NCBI GenBank assembly: GCA_023055355.1 | Contig: JALJCS010000001.1 | Coordinates: 81,756,881-81,820,880 of the forward strand | Length of the DNA stretch: 64,000 bases | Source of the DNA: Agelaius tricolor | Taxonomy: Eukaryota; Chordata; Aves; Passeriformes; Icteridae | Direction of reading: 5' to 3' | Shown here: positions 10,713-22,093 of the stretch, piece by piece | Numbering within the stretch: the first letter of the stretch is position 1 | Layout: the number at the start of each line of letters is the position of its first letter | Notes under the pieces: generated by a model | Seen by the model: the letters and a program-made list of their open reading frames with translations, nothing else | Told to the model about the DNA's origin: nothing | Databases searched by the model: none | Position numbers and translations under genes: made by a program

Positions 10713-13700
10713 CTGCACGGTGCTGTCCTCCAGAACCAGGCATTTCCCCACCTGCACGGTCACTCCCTCCTGGTGGCTCCAGGGCAAAACTCCTGGTAGT
10801 TTCTGCAAGACAGTATGATCAGACCATTCCTGCACAGGCTGACTCATGCCAAACAGGGCTTCACTTTCAGGAGAGGATCCTTGTTGCTTCCACAAGCCCT
10901 TTTTCCCCAAAGGAAAGCAAGGGAAAGGGAAAGCAAGGGAAAGGGAGAGCAAAGGAACTGCAGGCAGTTTCAAGGACTGAGCCAGAGCAGTTCTGCATCA
11001 AACAGTTCTGCTGCTGGGCAGCAGAAATCTCCCCCCCCCCCCCACGCCACTTTCTTGCACTGTCAGCTTTCTCACCTCCTGAGCAAAAGCACCCAAAAAT
11101 ATCCAGCAGAAGGAGTAACACTGGTTTATTCCACCCGTGTGTAAAAATTTCTACAAGGTGTGAAAGGGATATAACTTTCCAAGTGAATTCACCTAACATG
11201 ATATCAAAAGTAACATTCATAACAAGATGAAATATCAGACCTGCCCTTTCCTAAGCTCCAAAATGTAAAATAATTTTATATGCCAATTTACTGAATTTAT
11301 AAACCAGTTAGATGACATTTTCAAGGAATATGTATATGGATATTAAATCAAGAATGTGAAAGATGTTTTAGAAAACTAAGAACCTGGTTCCCAATACCGT
11401 CAACCTCACAACAATTCTCCTTATTGGATTCACTAACTGAGCAGTAGCTGATATCAGGAAGCATTCTGGCCATTGAGATAATTACCTCAAGTGAACATAA
11501 TTAACTTTGCTAAAACTGGTAAACTTTTAAAAGTCACCACTCCAGCGCTTTGCTTCAGTTTTTCACAGTTTGCTCTGGTGCTTCATAATTGATATGCTTT
11601 TCTTCCAAGGTTATTCAGACAGAAATATGTCCCTCTTCACTCCCACATCAACCAGAGGAAACACCAGATGGGCGCAACTTACTGTTATTAATTTGTACTG
11701 CATTGTAAAAAATATAGCAAACAAGCCTAAACTATTTCCAGCTCACAGAAAATACAAAAGTGTAGAATGAGGGGAATGATATCTGTTTTACAGAATGACA
11801 CATTAAAATCAACTTCGCTTAGGAATCATCAAGCAAGGAGTTACAACTAAGTCTCGATTCCAAGGATAGCTGGGGAAAAAAAGTATTTTCCCATATCAAA
11901 AGAGTATCCAAAATCTAGACAATTGCATAATCTGATGAAAATAAGTCATTTCAAAGTTAAAAAACCTCCATTTAACCTGGGAGTATTCCAGAATTTTAGG
12001 TGCAAGTAAGAAATGGGTTCAGGTCCTTAGGTTAAATGAAAATAAATTTTGGAGTTTTTTTCATAATTTGAGGTGAATATCCTAATTTTTGGGTTAATCT
12101 AGGGTAGAATTATTTGTAATTTTAAGCAACAATTTTATTTTCATCAATACTACTTAGCACATTATTTGGAGAAGCTTGAAATTAATGAATTAGCAATTTT
12201 CAAAAGAAAAATAATGAAGTCTCAATATTCTCTAATATCAATACTTTAGGTTCTTTCAAAACTTTTTTTCTCTCTTTCTCTGTGATTTCCTCACAAACAC
12301 AACACAGTAGAAGAAAGAAATTTGAAATACTGCAGCTTTGCTATACAACTTAGAAATTTCATTGTGTTTTGTTACTCTTACTCTTGAGCTGCTATAATAC
12401 CTCTGGTTTAGCTGCTCATTGCTAGGACAGAAATTATTAATACTTTATCATTTTAATGCTGCCATCATGTCTCCTTTTTAGATAAAAAACCTGCATATGT
12501 AAGGTGAGCTTCACTGTAATGTTCAGATATGACAACCAAGCTTAGTGCTTTTCCTATTTCATATGGAGCAAACATGTGTAAACACTTTATTAAAATTAAA
12601 AAAAAAAAGAAAAAGAAGAAGTGAAAGCTGTTCCCTGCTGATTGATTTTTCAAAAGCTCCCTAGACTGAATCGGCTACAGATGTTTGCAAAATGATTGGA
12701 TGTAAAGTGGGCTTAATTCATAAAAGCAATAAAATGTTGCTTATTGACTGAACAGATGAACTAGCTGAGGGGACATAATTTGGAGTGTTCTTATTGGAAA
12801 TGCTTTAAAGAAATGTAATGATAGTGCAGAGAAAAAAGCCTTATTAGATGTAGTAGGATAAATTTGCTGCAAAACATTTTGCAAGATTTGAGACACTGAG
12901 AAAATTAATTCCTGAAATTTGGATTATACAGTTATGCATCCATATAAACTTGTTGTGGCTTCTCAGACTAGCAGTGTTATTCACAGTTAGCAGTGAAACT
13001 ATTTAAGCCTACATTTAAGAGAATGTTAAGATGAACAAAAAGAAAGTACTGGTAACTAAATTCTCTCCTGTCTACTGGTGTCTACTCTGCATTTTCAAGG
13101 CTATAAAACCTCCGACATATTAACAAAATAGCTCCTGCTAACTCAGATCATCACTCCCAAAAGAGAGAGTGAAAAAATCTTTGTAAGATTTCTATGAGTT
13201 TTCCTTCCTTGAGGATCCATACACTTAACTCCGTGCCTAGCAAGGAGGTGCAAGGAGCAGATTAAAGTCATGCTGCTGCAGGGCAGCGATGTGTTCTGCT
13301 GTCATGTTCTGATCAGCTGGGATGAATGTCTGAGGACACACTTCTCTACAACTTATGGTTAATTTTTAATATTATTTTAGGTAGAGCTAGTAGTCACCTG
13401 GAAATTTTGATGTTCTTAGGGTCTCTACCTTACTAATACTCTGGTTTTGGCTCCTTATACCTTAGCCATGAGAATTTTCAGCATTAGTGTTTATCTGAGG
13501 TTTGAAGGAAGACTGGAGCAAGATCCCATCTGAAAATTATTCTGGTAAGTCTTCTTTTTGGAAACCTTGAAAAGCCCTTATGCCTCTGCATAGGGAACTG
13601 AAACTTTTACTTTAGAGCTGTTACAGACAGTGTCTGAAATTTAACCTTAAAATTTAGGTACCTAAAATGAGCAGATTGCATTCATATTCTCCAGGCCTTT

Positions 13701-14065
13701 CTCCAAGCATGTGTTTGCAGATGTGTTAACTGCAATGGATATGAGTTTCTTCTGTTTGGCTAAAGTTTTCCCTTGGGTTGGCTCATGAACATTATTCCTG
13801 ATGACAGCAGGGTGCTGTGAAGAGCACTGCTGGGCAGGATGGCAATGAAATGATCATCAGTGGGAGCATCTACTTTTCTCCTGGCATGACTTACAGCACA
13901 AAGTATGGGACTATGAAAAGAACATCCAGTCGTGCTTTCAGCAGTTGCAGAATGGTGGAGTGGCCAAATCACACAACTCTGAGCATCATTTAGATGCCAA
14001 TGCTTCAAATGTCATGTGTATTACTGTGATCTGCAATTCCCTGTATCATATACTCAGCCAGGGGC
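10713..14065. other. Unique noncoding sequence with small simple repeats
   Basis: It includes a 16-bp purine repeat (GGAAAGCAAGGGAAAG at 10912 and 10928, with a decayed third unit), a run of 13 C at 11031-11043 and an A-rich stretch near 12597-12620. An open frame of 176 codons (10700-11230, plus) starts inside the minisatellite and crosses the C run, so I do not accept it as a gene. Segments near 11455-11530 and 12640-12800 have enhancer-like texture. Otherwise nothing recognisable. Confidence 0.45.
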
Positions 14066-14110
14066 AGAAGTTTCTGCCACAAGAAGTTTCTGCTACAAGA
14101 AGTTTCTGCC
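14066..14110. repeat. 16-bp tandem repeat, about 2.8 copies
   Basis: Units AGAAGTTTCTGCCACA start at 14066, 14082 and 14098, with one substitution in the second unit (GCTACA). The word AGAAGTTTCT has dyad character, so the array repeats a near-palindrome. It lies inside an unrecognised 158-codon open frame (13945-14421), which I do not accept as a gene. Confidence 0.9.
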
Positions 14111-17100
14111 CAGTTTGGATTCTGGAAGCTGATGGAGTTTGTAGACAGTTAACACAACCCACACTGGAGCAGCTGGGGAACTGCAGCCTTTGTGAAGGAG
14201 TCACGTTGGAGAAGTTTGTGGAAAACTGTTTTCTGTGGGAGGGACCCCACAATGGGGCAGTGAGGAGTCCTGCCCCTGAGGAGGAATCAGTGACAATGTG
14301 TGATGAAATGACCACAGGCTCCATTTCCCAAATCTCTGCACCACTGGCAGGGAAGTACGGAAAATTAGGAGTGAAGTTGAGCTCAGGAAGAAGGGAGGAG
14401 CGGGAAGAAAGGTGTTTTTAGGATTTTGGTTTTATCATTATCATATTTTACCTGATTTTATTGGTAATAAATTAAATTAATTTCCCCATGACAGTTACTG
14501 GTGACTGATCTCTCCCTGCCCTTATCTTGACTCAGAAGCCATGCATTATACTTACTCTCCCCTGCCCAGCTGAGTAGGACAGTGACAGAGTGGCTTTAGA
14601 GGACACTGGCATGCAGTCAGGGTCAGCCCACCACAGCACAGATATTAGTATTGCTTCCTATATGATTTGGGATAGCTTCTACATTGAGAAATATGATAAT
14701 GGAGCATGACATTCCCGTTGAATATTACTGTTTGTGTCAGTAAGGGTTTGATCTTTTTCTGTTTTAATTTGTATATTTTAATAAACATGTGAGGAAATTA
14801 GAGTCATGGACTGCCATTTTAGTTCCTGACATGCACCACTTGTCTGAGGGTGATCTGTCTTTAAATAGGGAAGCAAAGCTATGTGTTTCACTTGTGTAGG
14901 AAAAATTTTGTTTCCAAATGTACCTATGCAGTCCCATTTGATATGTCCAGGATGACTGAGACATCCATGTGGGTTAAGCAGATCCCACAAAAGATGTATA
15001 GAAGACTCCTGGAGAAGCAATTGAAGTCTGGGCAGGATTGTGTGAGGTGCAAAAGGAAACAGAATCACACTGATAAATTTGGTCTGTTGAAAGAAAAGAT
15101 TGAGACAAGCACAAAAACCGCGCTGCAGAAAAACATGAAAAATAGTAACTGAAACTTGTATTTTCTCCCTTTAAGTTATGGAAAGGAAAAATTCAGCCAG
15201 AGTCTTTTTAAAATCCAGCAATGCAAATGATCAAAGGTTTTATTCATACAGGCACTCTCATGTTTAAATTTTAAGCCCATTTGAAGTCATCTTCTCATCA
15301 AGTTAAGCCCATGTACAGGGATTGCCAAGATCACTGTCTTTTCCTGCTGTAACTGATGACAGCAGGGTTCCATCTGCGTGTACTAGCCCACTGCTGCCTG
15401 TCTAAATAGATGCGATTGTCAAATCTCTGTTCACGGTGTTTTAAAGCAGCAGTGAACATTTAGGCAGGCACATGAACAATTGTGTGCTTACAGGTGAGCT
15501 CAAACTCTTTATAATGTGTTCCTAGAGCTGAGAGGAGAGGGGAGGAAAAAAGGAGAGGTATAGACAGGGAAAACTGGGACTAGTAAATTAATAATAGAAT
15601 AAATGAGTCTTGGTCTCTACAGTCTTCCATTCACCATGTGTATATGTCTTTTTCCAATTGGAAAAAGTCATTACCTGGTTTCAGAATTTGTGACATGTGG
15701 GATAACAACCAATGGTAACTTTTTGAAAGTAAAACCAGCTCAAATGATGGTTTCTTGATGTTTTAAGCCTTTGTACTGAATTGTATTTTGCCTCACCTAC
15801 ATGAGACAGTGCTGAAGAGGTTAAATAAAAGTTGCCCCTTTTTCAAAACTGTGTTAATTAAAAATGCAAAACCCAAAGAAATCACAGCTGGATAAATAAA
15901 AACAGCCCAGATGGTATAGCAACAAACTTCTGGCAGGTCTTGAAGCAGACAGTATTCCTGCATATTTTATTTCCTAGCACAGGCTATCAGCAGACCACAC
16001 CAGTGATGGCTTAGGCAGTGCCTCGGAATGGGGGGCACTCAGGCTGTCCTGGTGCCAAAGGCAGCACAGTTTCAGAAAAACCTGACTACATACCTGGTCT
16101 TTGTTTGCTCATTGCACAAAACAAGTCCCCAGATTCCTACTGTAAGTCAACTGCATGTCTCATGACTAAGAGCAAATTCCTTTTGGTGACACTCCTTCAA
16201 GTGTGCTCATAGGCAAAGTTCTACCTTTCAATATGTCCATGTGTGTTTGTCAGCTTGGTCTGAAATGGACTCTGCCAGGGAATGTAGACCTAGTTTGGTG
16301 AGCTTTAGATCATGTTCATGTGTGCAGAACTCCAGCAAATTTCAAATCAGGTTGCATTAACTTTTGAAAAGAAAGTTGGGTACTACCAATTCTCTGCAGA
16401 TATGTCTGGCCAGGTCCTCATATCCACTGTAGAGTGGCTCTGCCTAGGTACAGGAGGGGAGAAATGCAGATGTGTTGTTACAGCTGTTGCTTCCTTGGGC
16501 TGCTAGCTTCATGAAATTCTAGACATTCAATATCTAAGAACATCTGGACAGAGCTTTTAGGTGAAAAAGAAGTTATATCTGGATAACATGGGCACATGGT
16601 GACCAAGACCAGGCTCAGGACAGTAGGAATAACATTCATAGTTACTTTATATATTGTGTCTTTTCAAGAGCCTTCTTAATTGGTTAATCCTGAGAAATCA
16701 TTCAACTTATCTCAGTTGGTTTTCCAACTTCCTTGCAAGAAAGCAAGTTTCAGAAGTGGAGGAGATACTACATGGATTCACATCTGAGAATTAAATGGTT
16801 GGGACAGAAAAAAAGTATGTTAGATGTGTGAGAGAGAGAGAGGGGGAGAAAATAATTGAGTAAGGTTAAAATACCAGAATGTGTACAGGAGTATCAATTA
16901 AAAATGTGTCTAGAATGATCATTATTCATCTTCTGAGTGGTCTATATCTTATATTTGTCTTTTCCAATGCACTCTGCTCTTAGTACATGTGGTAAATCCA
17001 GGGCTAGCACTACACCAAGTCATTGTGCTCATTACACACCACACAAGCTTTGCAAAAGCAGCGTGGGAAATGTACAGTTTTTTGTTCTTTTATTGGAGCT

Positions 17101-17345
17101 GTGGGTTGGATTGTGCTCTCAGACCAGCCCCACTTCAGTGCATGGCTCTGTCCTGCAGCCCCTTGCAAGGGCTCCTCACAGCTGGCAGGAGTTTCTCTGC
17201 AGACTGGGAGGTTTATCCTCCTGTAATGGGGAACAGAGTGACCTGGACTTGAGGCTATTTCTCCAGCCTTGGGGCATTCCTTCACAGCCTTCATTTACAT
17301 TTGGTATTGTGATGAAGATCAGAGTCTTTTACTGCCATATAAACT
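14111..17345. other. Unique noncoding sequence
   Basis: No gene or named repeat is visible. A perfect 20-bp palindrome lies at 15648-15667, centred on CAATTG. A short (GA) run followed by a G run is at 16831-16848. Open frames such as 16937-17428 (163 codons, plus) have no recognisable domain and no convincing splice boundaries. Confidence 0.45.
15648..15667. repeat. Perfect 20-bp palindrome
   Basis: CTTTTTCCAATTGGAAAAAG reads the same on both strands. The centre contains CCAAT/ATTGG overlapping CAATTG. No flanking extension pairs. It may be chance, a binding site for a dimer or a small cruciform. Confidence 0.9.
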
Positions 17346-18353
17346 TTAGGCATATGGCTTTATCCACCACAGAAATTCTCTGTAAGATGCATAAGAGGCA
17401 GCAGACAATGGAATGCTTCTGGTCATGAGGCACAATGGATTTTTAGGCTTTATAATTAAATAAAGCTTTTGGTGAGGGAAAAGGTCCTGAAAGGCGACAT
17501 GGCTGTTGCAGCTACAAACTTTATTATTGCTATAGCAGAAATTAACAACATCCATTTTGTCTGGGAACTCTGAGATGGCCTTATTCCAAAGATGGTCTCC
17601 TGAGTGATTTGGATTAGACTTTGACTTCATGGCCAGATTTTCATGCAATGCAAGTTGTTGTTGTTTTTCTCCTTCTTTTTGTAATAATATATGTACTGCT
17701 CTGGCAGATGTTCTATTTTCACAATTTTTTTTCAAAATCAACACTACTGAGTGATACTGAGATGCTTTGATGGTGTAATCCTGACTGAAAAAGCCTTCTG
17801 GCACATTGGATAAAGACTCGTGATATGCATGCTGCTGTGCTACAATAGATATACCACTGCTCAACCTCCTGTTCAGGTTGAGCCCCCACATACTTTTCTC
17901 ACGTCTTCTCCTGAGCCTCCCATATGGTTTTGGGAACTGCTGAGCTTCATGGGCTGACTCCCACCTTCTGTGGGGCAAACACAGCAGATTGAAGATCCTA
18001 CTCACTCACAGACTCACCCCCCAAGCATGAGCATGAACAGAGACAAACCTGCATTTCAACAAAAAGAAAAAGCAGCTGGCAAGAACATGACTGAATTCTT
18101 CCTTCAATAGATTTCCTTCTGCTTTCTTTCCACCCACCCTTTTCTCTCTGGTTGCTTGTCCCTGGATCATTTCCTGCTCCAGGTGGCGTTTCCTTCTACG
18201 TGGAGAATTCAAAGACTGGAGTGCCAGCACCCTCGCTCCCTCAAGTAATAGCCTACTCAATGTGCAAACATCTGTGTTACTGCCTCTATAGTTAATAGGC
18301 TCAAGTGAAATTTCCATTCTCTGGCAGATAGCTTGGTGGAACTGAATACTCAT
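17346..18353 (-). other. Unassigned 336-codon open frame with one internal stop
   Basis: Reading the minus strand from the ATG at 18353, the frame stays open for 115 codons. It meets a single TGA (18008-18006), restarts at an ATG immediately after and continues for 219 codons to 17346. Such a length is unusual for DNA this AT-rich. The predicted peptide has basic clusters (RRRKRH, RLRRRREK) and no transmembrane, signal or catalytic motif that I can name. There is no obvious splice pattern or promoter. It could be a decayed retrocopy, an unknown repeat or chance. I do not claim a gene. Confidence 0.25.
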
Positions 18354-21300
18354 CCTGAAAGGGTATATTTGCTCTGCTTTGGTGTGGTAGGGACAGGACT
18401 CTCAGTGAGAGGCTGGTGACTTATGCTGTGTGTTTTACCTAGACATTAATTCCCATGGCAGGGATGACAATGGTTCCTCTCTGGACTGGAAAATTATTAA
18501 TAGAGACTGGACATGGCATTGAGCTTAGTTTTGGTCTGAGGTAGAGAACAATGAATTATCATTCACTTCAGATTGAACATGGATTTCTAATTAACAAGTT
18601 GTTCATGACTGAATTTTCACTGCTGTATATGTATTTTAATTGCTCATATATTATATATATATATTTATAACAACATACTAGTCTGAGGTATTTCATTATT
18701 TCTCTTTTCTTTTCCTATCCTTTACTTTTTGCTTTGGTCCCAGCTCTGTTTACTGATATTTGGTTTTGCCTGCTGGAATGACATTGACTTTGTTCCTCGA
18801 GAAATGTACAACAGCATGCACAAAGTGCACTTTTGGAGGGGTTTCTCAATGGATATAAAACAGGTGGAAAGAATTTTGCTGACTTTTTCAAATGTAGATA
18901 AGGATCACCTGAATGACAGGGTTGAAACACAGTGGACCCTTGACAGAGGAAGGCTGGCCCTGAGCTCCTGAACCAGGAGGCAGGGGTGAAGGGCTGTGGT
19001 TTTTACCTGAACAAAAAGCTGGCACTCAGTTTGCCGCTGCTCTTAGCTCCTTCTATCTTTGGGTCAACTTGTGTCATGGGAGTTGTAACTGCATTGGGAG
19101 TTAAAGGGGCAGTAAAGGTGGCATTTCAGGAGAGATGTGGGGAGCAGTTACTTGTAGCAGTCTGAGATGACCATTTCCAGGGTACAATGACAATTTTTTC
19201 CCGGACTGATGTCCCTGCTGAAGAGCCAGAGCTCCATGGTCAGATTACAAAGCCTGGCTGCTCCTTGGAGTGTGCTGGAGTCCTGACTGCTTATGTAATT
19301 TTTTCCTACCAATAGAATCTCTCCTGGGCACAACAATTCCTATTTATGAAAAATTTAGAAAGGGGAAAGTATTTTCCACAGAGCAGTATATATTCTTTAA
19401 AAAAAGCTGAAAAAATGTAATTGCACTCAGCGTTGGACTGAATTTTCACAAGCAGTAGATTAATTTACTCAGGGAACCACTTTATGTATAAGTACTTAAA
19501 ATTGCACGACAAAATGCAGGAACAGGGTGCAATAATGCATCTTCAGATGTAATGCAAACAGTTCATTTGTAAAACTATTTCTTTAGCTCAAGAAATTAAA
19601 TGTAAAATTAATTGTTCAAGTTCAGAAGTAGCATCAACACCACAGTGACACCAGCTAATTGTGTGTTATATTTCACAAACATCAGCCAATTTAGTATTAG
19701 ACTTTCTCACACAATTCTATGTACTGTTTTCTTTTGGAATCTCAATAGGTTCGTGTGTTTTACCACTTGAGAAGATCTAGAGTTGCCAGAAAATTTTCAC
19801 TGCTTCTATAAATGCATGAACAATGGGAACTGCTGCCTCTATTTGCTACCTGGCAAATCTGAGCAGAGTTCAGTTCATAAGAAAGGGATCAGATTGGTGC
19901 TGAACACTCATGTTTTCATTTGAAACAAATATAGCTGCAGGAAGCAAAGAATTTTCTGGAGATTTTCAGCATGTTGCAGCATAGACCCTTTAATGAAATT
20001 ACAGTGTAAGGATGTCCAGCCAAAAAGATGGAGTAGTGAAGGTTTAGTAAGGGTAGTGCAATTAAACTTTAAGACAAACTAGATTTATGCTATTTTTTTG
20101 GTATATGTTGTTCACAGGTCACATAGAAACAGTTTCAGAGTAACTAGAAATAGCTCAAATATATTCAAAGCAGCATTTCACACATCATCCTTGGTAAGAA
20201 GTCAGAAAAGATTGTGTTTGTTCCTGTTATTTGCCTTTAGTTTGTCCAGATGTACTCTACAGGTAAATCTTACTCATTATCAAACATCTATGAGTCACTG
20301 GAAATCACAGACTGATTCTCACCCTGACTTGTACATCATGCAGCCTCGTTAATTTATGAGCACTGCAGAAGAGGAGGAGATCTTCTGAACTGTCTCCTTT
20401 TTATGAGCCCTCTGATATCTCAATTTCAGCCTTGCAGTAAATATCACTTATCTACTTCTCGAGGTATATGTAGTCTTAAGTCATAGCAAAGTTGGCCTTT
20501 GAATGCATCATGCTGCTCTTTTCCCCCCAGAATTTAGCTTTTCCTTGTGTCAAGAAAAATAATTTAATAAAATTTACATCTGACTAACCCTGAACTGAAG
20601 CAAAAGCTGGTTATGCTTTCAAGTCTGCAAAACAATGTCAGTATAGCTGCCATTTAAAGAGAGGTTACTGCAATCAATCAGCTATTGCATGGGCCTGAGT
20701 CCCACAGAGGCCAAGGACCTATGTTATAGTAAGCTCTTTAAGCTAGGTCTAATATGCTCTAAGAAGACTATGACACACCTAAAATAGCTCAGCTACTCTT
20801 AGAAGCGTAAAAATTGGCAAAATAGCTTTTGTTGCAGTGTTAGAAACTAAAAAGTTTAATAGAAAGCTAAATAACAAACAAAAAAACTAAGCTAAATGCT
20901 AGATGTTCTTACTCCTAGTAAAATACCTTATGAAAGTGATTAGATTCTTTGTTCACTCCTTTTTCTAATTAATTGCTTAAACAAAACTTTTTAGCTTCTA
21001 TCTAATTAGCTATCCTTAAGTTTGAAGTAAAGTCCCCTAAGTCCTATGAAGTGCCTTTTCACTTAATCAAAAAAAAAAAACAAACTTCTAAACTTCTTTT
21101 CTTTTAAAGAGACAAAAAATAGTTTTGTCACTCCATCAACAAAAAGCACACTCCTACAGACTTATTATATTTCTCAGGCATGGTCAGGTCCATGGTCAGA
21201 TTTCAGTTCCATGCCTGCCAAATTATTAAGATTTCATTTTCCCTAATGCAATCTTTGCCATCACTGGCAAATAGTCATGATTAAAAGTGCATCCATCTGG

Positions 21301-22046
21301 CTCTTACCAAGATAAATTATCACATTAATCTGTTACTCTGCCTATATTTGAAACTGTGTACTTACTCTCTTTTGTGTAAGTCATCCTCTATTTAACAAAA
21401 TGGACAAGAGATGTAAAAGTGGTTTGGTAAGCAGTGACAGAAATCATCCTGTGACAAAGCTGTCTGTGAGAGGGCTCAGTGCACATAGAGATAAGCTCAA
21501 GCCCCACAGTGAGGATATGTGCTGAGATTGGAGGATGACTAGGACACAGCTTGAGCAAACACTTCATTAGCCATGAATAATAAACGAAGATACTGGACAA
21601 AACTGAGTGCAGTGTTTAGAAAGAAAAAAAGAAAAAGAGCTGAAGTGTCAATACCTTGAGGTATTTGTAAAGAGCAAAAGAGGATGCAAAGCTGCAGTAG
21701 GGACTAACTAACTCCCTAATAACCTAGACTAGCTAACTCCCCTAATAACCAGCAGCTCAGATACCTTCCTTCTTTTCCAAGCTCACAAGGGATCCAATTT
21801 GACTCTCTAAAGATTAATATAATGGGCCAGCTGACTAATGATTTGTTTTTACTGACTTTCTGAGGTCCTATGTACTTAAAAAACCACCAAAAACTTGAAG
21901 GAATAAGATCACTATGTAATTCTACAGTGGAACTTCTATTAACTTCAGAGTTGTGGTACAGCAAAATAATTGTTCAGGGTTTTTATCTCTAGATGCAGTA
22001 ATTAAAGCAATATTTATAATATAAAGAATTATATAAGTATATATAA

Positions 22047-22048
<2 letters not shown>
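18354..22048. other. Unique AT-rich noncoding sequence
   Basis: I see no gene. A short AT run is near 18652-18664. The 280 bases 20730-21010 are enriched for the word AGCT (nine occurrences) and for CTAA. Two 25-bp near-identical direct repeats lie at 21703-21727 and 21728-21752 (ACTAACTAACTCCCT and ACTAGCTAACTCCCC). The part 19480-19700 has enhancer-like texture. Confidence 0.45.
21703..21752. repeat. 25-bp tandem duplication
   Basis: The two adjacent 25-bp units both contain CTAACTCCC and CTAATAACC and differ at a few positions. It is a simple tandem duplication in unique sequence. Confidence 0.88.

Positions 22049-22085
<37 letters not shown>
22049..22085. repeat. (AT)18 dinucleotide microsatellite
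   Basis: There are about 18 perfect AT repeats, flanked by related ATATAAG and ATATAAAATAT words. It is probably length-polymorphic. Confidence 0.97.

Positions 22086-22093
<8 letters not shown>

Noticed and set aside
10700..11230. 176-codon plus-strand open frame and 156-codon minus-strand frame (10503-10973)
   Set aside because: Both run through the 17-bp minisatellite or the C13 run and purine repeats. The peptides are repeat-derived and match no family.
13945..14421. 158-codon plus-strand open frame
   Set aside because: It contains the 16-bp tandem repeat, has no domain and is overlapped by a 92-codon frame on the other strand.
16937..17428. 163-codon plus-strand open frame
   Set aside because: It overlaps 87-, 67- and 94-codon frames in other phases, has no domain and no splice context, and lies in locally GC-richer sequence with fewer stops.
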